Part shown: positions 24,125-34,503 of the stretch, in pieces
Numbering within the stretch: position 1 is the first letter of the stretch
Layout of the letters: each line of letters opens with the position of its first letter
Assembly: GCA_022818135.1 (NCBI GenBank)
Contig: JAFMSR010000009.1
Coordinates: forward strand, 20,258,621 to 20,322,620
Source: Saxidomus purpurata
Taxonomy: Eukaryota; Mollusca; Bivalvia; Venerida; Veneridae
Direction of reading: 5' to 3'
Length of the DNA stretch: 64,000 nt
Notes under the pieces: generated by a model
What the model was told of the DNA's origin: nothing
The model's database searches: none
What the model saw: the letters and a program-made list of their open reading frames with translations, nothing else
Program-made: the position numbers and the translations under genes

Positions 24125-26046
24125 GTATGGAGAACAGGATTTTTGTCCCCAACATAACGGATGTTTTACTTGTTTACTCGTATCAATGTCGTTGTTATTT
24201 ACATGTATGTGATGTGTATGTAATATATTTATTGCGGTAAATGTCACATAAATAGAAAAAACAAAACAAAAACAACAAAAACACAAACTAAAAAATAACA
24301 CAGTCCGAATACAAAATATTTAACTTAAATATTTAGTCGACTTATCTTTGATATAAAAATTGAGACTGTTCTTTACGTTTATTAAATAATTATTTCAATT
24401 ATTATATTAAAGATGCCAAGGTGGTCCACTGTACCTAGGAATGAAAACAGAGCCGTTGTCTCCCTTTAATAATTTAAGATGATGTATGAAGACGACAACG
24501 TACGAAGTAACGATGACAGAACGTGTGGTTACATGTACGGTGGCGAAACGTACTGTCTTCATCGTAACTTGGCCATGCCGCAATGTTATAGTTTAAAAAA
24601 ATAACGTTATAGAATTGCATTGTATTTCAATTTAAATTACGTTCTGTTTCACGAGGATCATAATTGAAAACGAATTGGCAAAGCACTAGCACATAGGCCG
24701 CATAAATTGAAATGCTTAGCAACATAATTGCAGCGTATCAGATTTTGTAGAGTAGTTAATAAACTACATTTATGTAGCAGTTAGTTCCCTTTAATCAGCA
24801 GTATACACATACATTTGACATAAAACCAGTTATTGACTAATCACATGACTAAAACTAGCCAATCATAACCAACTATTCATACACACCATATTTCTAAAAT
24901 CTAAACGAACGCAATATTATTGTGCTAATACAGATGTAAATCTTATATCTTATATGGGCATATTTAAGTATATCTAAAAGTATTTATTTCATATAATATA
25001 ATTACGTAAACACTATCATGATTCCGTTAGTTTGCTAATCCAACTATATTTTGTGTAATTTCTGTATTGACATGTTATTGCTTCTGAAATATCTCATTTT
25101 ACATATTCATTTCGGCCTAACAGAGCTACTTCTTTTTGTTGTCCCTAAAGACCCAATGTCGGAGACGCTATCTGGCAGAGAGCAACACATTGCCTTACGT
25201 TGAATCTTACGACGAATTGCAACTGTCACAGTTACGGACGTAATTATGAATATGGGAGAAAATGTGCAGACGGCCGGATAGCTAAGACGATACAGCATTC
25301 GTAAGCGAATTCAGGCTGCATATGTTCTCCCCCTTTCACAATTAAGTCCGAAACCGTGACATTCTTACCCATTTCTTCAATATGTGACATGTGCCAACAT
25401 TAAAGAAACATAAATTGTGGGTTTATTTACAGATTAATTAACATGCTGGCATTATTCAAGGGAGAGTTGCATGTTCCTTTACTATAGTTCTGTTTTATCT
25501 CACTCATCCACCAATTTCCCGTATGTCTATTTTTCTGAGGGTAAACAAATCAAAGATGAAAATCAATCTCCTGCCTTTTTTATTCATCATGATTTTCAAA
25601 AATAAACGATATCCAAATTTAGAATATACTGAAAAATAAAACTTCAAATGGAGTAACATGTTAATTTAAAATGATCTTAGAATTGATTTCCATATTTATA
25701 TTATATCAGTGGAGTGGTGTGAATAGTGTCTTGGAAAATATAAAAAAGATGATCATGATAACGATCTTTCTATTGTTTCTTTTGGCCGCACCGTTGACTT
25801 GGAAAACACAGATGGTGCTTTTGAAAGCTAGGGTTACTTAAGCCAGTGATAAGATGGCAATGTTATCAGGGTTGACTTTCGTAGGCTTAAAGAAATCGAT
25901 AAAGAACTTTGGTGAGCTGGAAAATAAAGTCTTTAATGGATAAGACTTTGTAGCTAGAACACAATTGAATCCAATCAAACATCGTTTAGACTGACGGTAG
26001 CTTATATTACAAAAGAAACAGCGTTTTAATGTATGTCGCAGTACCG
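24125..26046. other. No supported gene
   Basis: A minus-strand frame at 25107-25298 and its plus-strand overlap (about 25140-25305) are slightly GC-richer than the surroundings but show no domain and no convincing splice pair. The rest is AT-rich. Confidence 0.4.
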
Positions 26047-26405
26047 TTAAAGCTGCTCGCTCATAGTTGCCGTTGACAAAATTAAACTTTTGCAACAAGG
26101 ATATAATACCAATACATAAAATATAAAACTTCTGGAATCAACAATAATAGTGAAATTCTACGTAGGAATTTGCAAAATTCGATTAAAAATGTTGGTTGTA
26201 CGGCACCGCTACACTATATGTCAAAAGCTTTTGTAATGCTTTATAATTTGGTAGCGTATTATTTTATATCTACATATATACTTTTCATTTTACACGAATT
26301 TATACTTTACTATTTTAATATGAATACATGTTCTAAAACATGCTATTTTCATACAGCTTGAAGAACTTTATTTTTTCATCAAAATCTGAGATGGAGCAGC
26401 TTTAA
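26047..26405 (-). mobile_element. Family A MITE, complete, reverse
   Basis: Left TTAAAGCTGCTCGCTCATAG, right ATCTGAGATGGAGCAGCTTTAA. Internal marks are ACGGCACCGCTACACTATAT and GGTAGCGTA. It faces the copy at 26460 in inverted orientation 54 bp away. Confidence 0.9.
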
Positions 26406-26459
26406 TTATTCAATAATTTATGTAAAGTTGTTGTAAAGTTAATAGATGGATAGCAAAAG

Positions 26460-26740
26460 TTAAAGATGCTCGCTCTCAGATTTTGGTAGAAAAATAAAGT
26501 GCTTTAAAATTGTACGAAAATAACGTATTTTAGAACATTTAGTCATATAAAAAGGTTCCAGTATAAATACCTGTCACGTATATATGTATATCTGAATAAA
26601 TACGCTAACATGAAATTCCAATATAAACATATAGTGTAGCGGTGCCGTAAAACCAGCATTTTCAATCGATTTTTGCAAATTTCTTCCTAGATGTTTACTT
26701 CTATTGTTGATTCTAGCCTTTAGTGATATATTTATTACTT
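26460..26740 (+). mobile_element. Family A MITE, 3' truncated
   Basis: Starts TTAAAGATGCTCGCTCTCAG and runs through GTAGCGGTGCCGTAAAACC and GATTCTAGCCTTTAG, then stops without the right inverted repeat. It is the inverted partner of 26047-26405. Confidence 0.85.
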
Positions 26741-27760
26741 AGTTTATCATTTTACATTTTTTGAACATATTATTCATGTTTGGAAAATATAACCATCCAA
26801 ATGAAGGGAGAACCCCCTTTAATAGCGTGTGGATTGATGTAAAACCGTCTGCACGGCCATCATATTTCAGCAATAATTATCCATCATAAATTCTAACATT
26901 ATATGGATATTGTATAAGTATAACTGGCAGGATATCAGTTATGCCTTTATTTAAGATAGAAATTAAATGCAAGTGAACGCTTGTTGTAAATCTCCATTTA
27001 CCGCCTCCAGATCTGATGTCTTTTATTTCCTCATGCATTATGTTGATCCAACGTCAATACATTTATTGCTAGTTAATTATGAAAAAGAAACATGAAAGAT
27101 TCTCTTGCAAATTTGGGATACATACAATGTATATTGCGGGGCGTCAAAACGGCAAGTGTGAAGTTGACGGATCGACGAAGTGCCAACACGCCAAAGCGGC
27201 AAATTCTTGATGTCATTTGTCGTTTTGGTGTGCTTCATTTTTCGTTGTGTAGTGTTGATGTCCTTCAAGAGCGCCAACACGCGTGTCATAACGAGATGGT
27301 AGAAATTAGCCAACATACACATCGTTGCCAGATGAACATTTTAGTTATTGATGTATTCAAAAATTTTCTCTCATGTGTGATCCTATTATTTCATATATTT
27401 ATAGTTCTTCATATCAATACAAAAAAAATAACAATACGTTTATTGCAAAACTTCAATACATGCTAAATGTTAGAAATAAGAAATGATATAACAAAATGAT
27501 AATTCTAACAAAACTCACGATTTTGTCTCTATATACAAAGAGTAGAAAAAAAAATGTTATATTAAACCATAAAAGGCGCGGGAGCCAATATGCTGTAAAC
27601 ATGACGTCATATTGTGCCGCGTGTTCGCGTAGAAAATAACGCTTTGCACTTATTCACCTTTTGTAAGAACTGGTCCTGTTTGAATCGAAATAACATCCTT
27701 TTCAGCGTTGTTATCATCAAATAAACGATTATTTGTCGTTCTGATGCGCAGTTAAAAACC
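26741..27760. other. No supported gene
   Basis: Overlapping open frames at 27077-27322 (minus) and 27092-27466 (plus) are antisense to each other. CGCCAACACG-like words repeat near 27180 and 27270. No domain is recognised. Confidence 0.4.
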
Positions 27761-27789
27761 ACTCGGGCCTCCGGCCCTCGTGGCTAATT
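27761..27789. repeat. GC-rich hairpin followed by CTAA
   Basis: CCACTCGGGCC, TCC, GGCCCTCGTGG forms an 11-bp stem with one mismatch and a 3-nt loop, followed directly by CTAA. A hairpin just before CTRR is the Helitron 3' terminus pattern, but no 5' end was found. Confidence 0.4.
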
Positions 27790-27967
27790 ATTGCGTATCA
27801 GTACCCCAAATCATTGTTTATTAAACAATGAACGCTACTGGAACGGATGTTATTTCATGAATATAAAAAAATGAAATTAATATTATATAAATTATACTGT
27901 TGCTTCTTTGCTCAATGAAAACTTTCACATTTTAAAATCACTGTTAACATAACAGTACCAGATAATC

Positions 27968-28040
27968 ATGGGGACCGGTTATCAGGATCCGAGGGTCACG
28001 GGTTCGATCCCCAACGTTGCCACGGCGGTCTCTCTCTCTC
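27968..28040 (+). repeat. tRNA-like SINE fragment with good B box
   Basis: GAGGGTCACGGGTTCGATCC followed by CC holds a near-consensus polymerase III B box. The upstream half (GGGGACCGGTTATCAGG) does not give a cloverleaf, and a (TC)n tract follows, so it is a SINE piece, not a tRNA. Confidence 0.55.
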
Positions 28041-28095
28041 TTTCTCTCAGAGGGATTAATATGTTGTATGAAGAATATATTAGATCAGTATAAAT

Positions 28096-29615
28096 AAAAA
28101 CCAGAGGGCCAAGATGGCCCTATATGGCCCTATATTGCTCACTTTTGTACAAGTCCACTTGCGTGGTGGAAGATCACTAGACAATGTCATATACTAAATA
28201 GGTTTTCCTATATACGACCCCCCCCCCCCCGGGAAAGTCAATTTCGACCCCAGGGGCATAATTTGAACAAACTTTGAAAAGATCTACTACGCAATGCTAC
28301 ATGCCAAATATTTAAAGTGACATTATGCGCATTTTTTTCAAGTAAAAATCCAGCTGAAAATGGTGTGTGTACAAAAGTGTAGAGGAAATAATAGCTTTTA
28401 ACCCAATACACCAATTTGAAACTCTTCCCGCTACCAGTATGAAAAAATAACTTTCCAAATATTGATTTTCTTATTTGACTAGGAGAGTCAATTTAAGAAA
28501 AGAACAACTGCATGAAGGAGTTGCTTCCCTTCCACTGCCGAAATATCTACCAACATCAACAACGACACAATCAACTATCATTTTATCCGTCCCATTTTTT
28601 AAAATCTAAAGCACCAACTTCTAATACTAATGCGGCATACTCATTAATTTAACACATTTAAATGCACAGCAACCAAAAATTGCTTTTATAAAACTGTCAC
28701 CAAAAATACACTATGTGCAGTAAGATGTGCATAATGTCACTTTAAGCTCTAGGCCTTGTGGTTTCAGAGGAGAGGATTTTTAAAGTTTTTCCTATATAAG
28801 CCTATGTAAAACTAAGTGACCCCCAGGCAGGGTCAGTTTCGATCCCAGGGGCATAATTTGAACAATCTTGGTAGTGATCCACTAGACGATGATACATGCC
28901 AAATATCTAAGATCTAGGCCTCGTGGTTTCAGAGAAGAATAATTTTAAAGTTTGTCCTATATTAGCCTATGCAAAACTAAGCAATCCCCCGAGCAAGGTC
29001 AATTTCGATCTCAGGGGCATAATTTGAACAATCTTGGTATAAGTCCACTTGCCTGGTGGAAGATCACTAGACAATGTTATATACTAAATAGGTTTTCCTA
29101 TATACGTCCCTCCCCCTTGAAAGTCAATTTTGACCCCAGGGGCATAATTTGAACAAACTTTGAAGAGGTCTACTAGGCAATGCTACATGCCAAACATCTA
29201 AGCTCTAGGCCTTGTGATTTCAGAGAAGAAGATTTTCCTATATAAGCCTGTGCAAAACTAAGTGACCACCCGCGCGGGGTCAATTACAACCCGGGGGTCA
29301 TAATTTGAACCATCTTGGTAGAGGTCCACTAGACAATGTTACATGCCAAATATCGTAGCTCTAGGCTTTGTGGTTTCAGAAAAGAATATTTTTAAAGTTT
29401 TTCCTATTTGTTGCCATAGCAACCAGAGTTCTGCATGGAATGGAATTCTTTGAACAATTTTAGTAGAGCTTCATATAAGGAACATCCCTGCATAAGCTTT
29501 ATATAAGGAACATCCCTGCATAGTTTCATCAACATTGGCCTAGTGGTTTCAGGGGAGATGTCATTTGAATCAAAATGTTGACGGACGACGGACAGGTGAG
29601 CTAAAAAGAACGAAA
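28096..29615. repeat. Degenerate tandem repeat (GAGGGCCAAGATGGCCCTA type)
   Basis: Starts CAGAGGGCCAAGATGGCCCT and ends GACGGACAGGTGAGCTAAAAAG. In between, diverged units carry GGGGCATAATTTGAACAA, CTAGACAATG.TACATGCCAAAT, CTCTAGGCCTTGTGGTTTC and CCTATATAAGCCTATG. Related blocks lie at 38315-39085 and about 60600-60870. It is interrupted by a MITE at 28312-28745. Non-coding. Confidence 0.85.
28312..28745. mobile_element. Family C MITE (TTAA target), nested in tandem repeat
   Basis: TTAAAGTGACATTATGCGCA at the left and TGTGCATAATGTCACTTTAA at the right form inverted repeats of about 17 bp inside TTAA. The host sequence on each side (CATGCCAAATAT and GCTCTAGGCC) joins as CATGCCAAATATCTAAGCTC in neighbouring units, so the insertion split one unit. 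The 434-bp length has no coding capacity. Confidence 0.9.
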
Positions 29616-31070
29616 CCAACGCGATTTTCATTTAAACAATTTAAACGGGAAAACTACATGTAACGTTGCCAAAAACGTTTATTGTATTGGGAGCATCTAT
29701 ATAAAACCAATTTTGGTCTTGCTTCATCTATTTGACAGTACCCATTGTTTTATTTTCTTACCCGAGCCACTTTCTAGCTTTTTGAAAAGCTAACCTTGTT
29801 CCATCTTACATCGTTTGCTATTGTCGAAGCTATTAATAAAGACTTGGATGTATGTAGTACACAGCTTGCAAGTCTTGAAACCAGTATAAGGTCTTAAAAT
29901 ATTGGCGACTAAAGCATAATTAAAAAAGCAATAAAGAACAAAAGTTCTACCAATATCATTTTTGCATAACTGCTGCAATTATCTGAAATGGTGAATTCAA
30001 CTTACTGAAATATTTGTTCATGTGCAGCTTTTAAGTATCAATTTTCCTGCTATGTTGTATTTACATTTGACACTTTTTACGTCATTTAAAGAAGCTACCT
30101 GAAGCTGTTCTCACTTTAAAAACATTACAAGCACGTAATGCCACATGTCTAACGGAGTGAATAATTGCATCAGGAAAACGATCGAATTTCTGTTGTTTTT
30201 TTCTTCTCCTAATGAGCACATAAATCACGAGTATCACATTTGACAATGTTCAATACTTTGAAATATGCAGACGTAGAGAGAGCAGTTTGATTGGTTATTT
30301 TTTTTTCCATTCACGTCCATTGCCCTGACGTATGCTTACGATCCCTAAATGACATGAGCGAAATTGAAATAGAAGCATAATTATGATTAAATTTCAGTAA
30401 CTTTTGGGAGTAAGCGATAAGTCTGGGATTAAATTGTAGAAAAGTTTCATATCTTTTATCTGTAAACTTACCCTTTCTCTCTAGAGTGTAAGGAGCTCTT
30501 GTTTCTGATATAAAAATTATTAATGTATATCGCATAGACACTGAAGTACGGATATATTATACATATCTAATTAGGAACGTCTCTGATGTTCTCCGTCTAT
30601 GTTAACATAATTATGTTACAGAGATTAAAACAAAAATAACGAAACACACGTTAGCTGAATCAATATTACAGACTTGTTCACATATATGCATATGATTCAG
30701 TTGCGATTACTCGGGCTTCGTATGTATATGTACCATCTCCTCAAGTGTCTGGGCATAGATTATACAATGATGAGAATAAATTGCATACAACGAAGCTAAT
30801 GAGTACATCAAGTGTGATAGGACAATGAAGTGATGACTGTGATTCGTTTACTACGACAGGTAGGAAATTAATTGTTTTAGCCTGTGTTATTTACGTTTAT
30901 TTTATACCTATAAATGGTAACAAATATGTGTAGAAAAGAAATGTTTTATTAATATAACATTAATTTGGGTTATATGCACTCTTCGGGATGTGCAAAATAA
31001 TCCGGAAAATTTCACTTGCGTCAGATAACATAATAATCAAAGAGTTTTTCAGTTTAGTTATTAAAGCGTT
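29616..31070. other. No supported gene
   Basis: AT-rich intergenic DNA with scattered short frames; no named repeat and no RNA motif. Confidence 0.45.
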
Positions 31071-31410
31071 TTATTTGAAAAAAAATTGACATTCTTATTC
31101 ATAAATATAAAACTAAAGGCTAGAATCAAATTATAAGCAAAACTCTAGGTAGGAATTTGAAGAAATCGAAAATGTCGGTTACACGACACCGCTACGCTAT
31201 ATGTTCATACTATATGTTTAAAATGGAATTTCAAAAGAGTTTGCAACGCTTTTGAATTAGGTAGCGTATTTTTTTTTAATTTAGAGATAGACGTTACAGG
31301 AATTTATACTGGGAACCTTTTTATATGACCATATGTTCTCAAACACGCTATATACAAACAGTTTGAAGAAATGTATTTTTTTACCAAAATCTGAGAGCTT
31401 GCAGCTTTAA
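31071..31410 (-). mobile_element. Family A MITE, left terminus degraded
   Basis: Starts TTAAAGCGTTTTATTTG, so the left inverted repeat has been altered. It continues ACTAAAGGCTAGAATC, GACACCGCTACGCTATATG and GGTAGCGTATTTT, and ends AATCTGAGAGCTTGCAGCTTTAA. Confidence 0.85.
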
Positions 31411-31430
31411 CTTGAATAAAACGGTAGATA

Positions 31431-31847
31431 TTAAAACTGCTCGCTCGCAAGATTTTGATAAAAAGAAAACAGTTCTTCAAACTGTATGTAAATACGGTAT
31501 TTTATAACATATAGTCCTATAAAAAGGCTCCAGTATAAATTTCTGTCACATATAGCTCTAAATTTCAAATAATACGCAACCAAATTCAAAAGCGTTGCAA
31601 ACTCTTTTAAAATTCCATTTTAAACATACAGTGTAACCGACATATTTAATCTATTTCTGCAAATTCATACCTAAATGTTTGCTTATATTTTGATTCTATC
31701 TTTTAATTGTATATTTATGTTTAAGTTTTAATTTTTTTTTCAACGGTAACTGAGAGCGAGCATTTTGTTTGTAATTGTGCTTATTTGGTCCACCATCCTC
31801 TAAAGAGGCTATAATCGGTGCGACCCGATGAGAGCGAGCAGCTTTAA
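31431..31847 (+). mobile_element. Family A MITE with extra terminal segment
   Basis: Starts TTAAAACTGCTCGCTCGCAA and runs to CAACGGTAACTGAGAGCGAGCA near 31761. About 70 bp of unrelated sequence follows (TTATTTGGTCCACC, AGGCTATAATCGG), and then GAGAGCGAGCAGCTTTAA repeats the terminus. It is inverted relative to the copy 20 bp upstream. Confidence 0.85.
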
Positions 31848-32440
31848 GAACCCATTTTTATAATTGAATGTGCTTGCCAGGAATTTCGCCTTTTATCAGA
31901 GTACTTTAAGTCTAAGTTAACGGAGATGGGTTTAAAATTCTAGTGACGCCATAAATACGACACTGAACATAAATGTCGTTTCACACAAAAAATGAGTATC
32001 AAAATAATACATTGTATGAATAAGCTGCCAGTTTTGTTAAAAGTTAAGTTATCCAATTAAAAGATAAGCCTGGAAGAAATAGTATAATAAACAATTCATT
32101 TGCCACACAGAGTGCTTCAGAACTTAGGGTTAAAGGCCACTAGCAAATACAGGGTAACAGTGCCAATAACAACTTTGAGCACGCCATGGGCGATAATTTT
32201 CTTTCTCTTTGAATCTGTGTACATTTGCATTACGCACGATAATAACACAAATACAACAATATATATTTTATAGCAAGAAGGTCAACATTAGTGACCGGTC
32301 TTATCTTATTTAATGTTATTGCAAAAAACAATTCAAGAAAATAATGTTTAAATATACATTTAACTCCTAAAAGAGTACTCTTGATAAGACATACTGCAAG
32401 TCATTGATGATAGTTTATGGCTGAATTGAAATATAATTAA
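31848..32440. other. No supported gene
   Basis: AT-rich intergenic DNA about 1.4-2 kb upstream of the opsin start codon; no feature could be assigned. Confidence 0.4.
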
Positions 32441-33144
32441 ACAAGAGCCATGTTACACATGGTTAATCCCCCCGCCAGGAAGAAGTTACCTGAAGGTTGT
32501 ACTTTCGTACTTTTACTTGGTGAGAGGAAACCTTAAAAAGCCGTATAGTTATGGTCATGCTGAGTACAGTTTTCAAGTAAGTGGAAAAGAATAAGGCAAT
32601 GAAGAGAAGATTTGCAAAATTATATTAATGTTCATTATCGTATAGGTATGATATTTTTCTATTTGACTAAAAGTAGGCAAGGTAGAGTTTTGTTCTTGCA
32701 CACTGCACTTCCTACCAATGTGCTATGTCGTGTATTAAGTTTGAAGAATCCCTCAAGTACTTTTGGAGTTTGCTCCGGAATTATTTTTCAAGTAAATCTG
32801 ATAAAGGGAATAACTCTAAAAGTAGGCAAGGTAGAGTTATTGTTCTTACACACTGCACTTCCTACCAATGTGCTATGTCAGTGTATTAAGTTTGAAGAAA
32901 ATCCCTCAAGTACTTTTGGAGTTATGCTCTGGACAAAACTTTTAAAGTAAATCTGATAAAGGGAATACTCTAAAATAGGCCGGAGTGTTATTGTTCTTGC
33001 ACGCTATCGTTCTTGCACTTCTACCAATGTGCTATGTCAGTGTATTAAGTTTGAAGAAAATCCCCCAAGTCTTTTGGAGTTATGCTCCGGACAAGAAAAT
33101 CTGATAAAGGGAATAACTCAAAAGTAGGCAAGGGGGGGTTTTTT

Positions 33145-33178
<34 letters not shown>

Positions 33179-33490
33179 TAGCCCCCCCCCCCCAGTGTAT
33201 AAGTTTGAAGAAAACCCCCCAACCCCGTACTTTTGGAGTTATGGTCCGGACAAAGTTTTTCAGTAAATCTGATAAAGGGATAACTCTAAAACTAGGCAAG
33301 GTAAAGTTTTTTCCCCCCCCCCCCCCCCCCCCATTGTTCTTACACACTGCCTTCCTCCCAAGTGCTCTGTCAGTGTATGAGTTTGAAGAAAATCGCTCAA
33401 GTCTTTTGGGTTATGCTCCGGACACCCCAATTGGGACGGCGCACAACACAAACCAAAAACCCCCCCCCCCCGCCCCCCCCCCCGGGGGAT
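32441..33490. repeat. Degenerate tandem repeat, period about 150-170 bp, with C-runs
   Basis: Starts ACAAGAGCCATGTTACACATGG. AAGTAGGCAAGG or close variants fall at about 32671, 32820, 32973, 33122 and 33291. Units share CACTGCACTTCCTACCAATG, GTATTAAGTTTGAAGAAAAT, TTTTGGAGTTATG and CTCCGGACAA. Long C-runs replace part of the units at about 33145-33194, 33312-33333 and 33461-33484. Predicted frames with poly-Pro or poly-Gly are artefacts of the runs. Confidence 0.85.
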
Positions 33491-33795
33491 AAAGAAAAGC
33501 TTTAATGATACCACTTCCATGTAAATAACTGCAAGAATTGCTAAACGTAAGACAAAACAAACCGCTCCCACGCGATTGTTCACGAAATACTAACCTGCTA
33601 TAAATACGTATGTTTCTTTTCCAGACCCCGACATTAAGATTACGTTTATAGGCGTATAACAATTACTACATTATAATGTAATTCTGAAGTGAAGATATCG
33701 GATATTGAAACTATTTCTTGGCAAAAGAGTGTCGTAGGATATCTTCCTGTCATTGGTATTAAATTCGTTATTCTACAACGTTACATGCAGCAACG
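33491..33795 (+). promoter_or_regulatory. Immediate upstream region of the opsin; promoter not resolved
   Basis: About 300 bp separate the C-rich repeats from the start codon. TTCTTTTCCAG at about 33614-33624 and TACATGCAG at 33782-33790 could be splice acceptors of a non-coding first exon. No convincing TATA box or initiator is visible, so the transcription start is not assigned. Confidence 0.3.
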
Positions 33796-34503
33796 ATGAG
33801 TTCCGATACATTCGTAGACAATTTCTATAACCGGAGTAATTCGACATTGGTTTTACAGGGAGAAGGTAATTTTTCAAACAGTAACGCCAGCTACAACAAG
33901 ACGGATGTCGTAGTTTTCGCTCCCGCCATGTATTATTTAATTGGATCATTAATGACCGTAATCATGGTGACTGGATTTTCGACAAATCTTGCAATACTTT
34001 ATACTTATGCGACAAATAGAAAAATTCGGACTGTTGACAATACGTTGATAATAGGACTAGCTCTAAGTGATATTGGGCAGGCTGTTTTTGGCATCCCTTT
34101 CGTCGCAATATCTAGTTTTAGTAAGCAGTGGATATTTGGTCATGCGTTTTGTCAGTATTACGCGTTTATAACCACTTCGTTTGGAATTGCTCAAATTTCT
34201 ATGCTCACTGTGATAGCAATGGAGCGTTACTTGGTCATTGTTAAACACGACAGAAGATTGACAAACACGCCATTTCGATGTGTGATAGTTATAATGTGTT
34301 CTTTTATATATGGATCGACATGGGCCACTGGCCCGTTACTCGGTTGGTCGGGCTACAAAGAGGAAGAAATTGGAATAGCATGTTGCGTTAAGTGGGAGAT
34401 CAAGGACAGTGTTGCGCTTTCTTACACAATCAGTCTGTGCACCTTTGGGTGGTTTATACCATTGTTTCTGATTGCTTTTGGCTATATAAGTATCGCTTGC
34501 TCA
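33796..34503 (+). CDS. Opsin exon 1 (residues 1-236; N-terminus to helix 5)
   Basis: ATG in the context AACGATGA opens a frame of exactly 236 codons up to a strong donor (CA then GTAAGTATC) at 34504, phase 0. It covers a sequon-rich extracellular N-terminus, helices 1 to 5 and both extracellular loops needed for the disulfide. No upstream in-frame ATG in a better context was seen. The frame stays open for 68 more codons past the donor, to a stop at 34708-34710. That would replace helices 6 and 7 with unrelated sequence, so splicing at 34503 is preferred. Confidence 0.93.

Noticed and set aside
25107..25298. Possible diverged second copy of an opsin exon on the minus strand (TVTVAIRRKIQRK resembles a basic loop)
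   Set aside because: No opsin motif, wrong order of basic and hydrophobic parts, no suitable splice sites.
27968..28040. Possible tRNA gene (good B box)
   Set aside because: No acceptor stem or anticodon arm can be formed and the A box is poor; it fits a SINE fragment.
33045..33583. Proline-rich or glycine-rich open frames
   Set aside because: Produced by C-runs in the tandem repeat upstream of the opsin.
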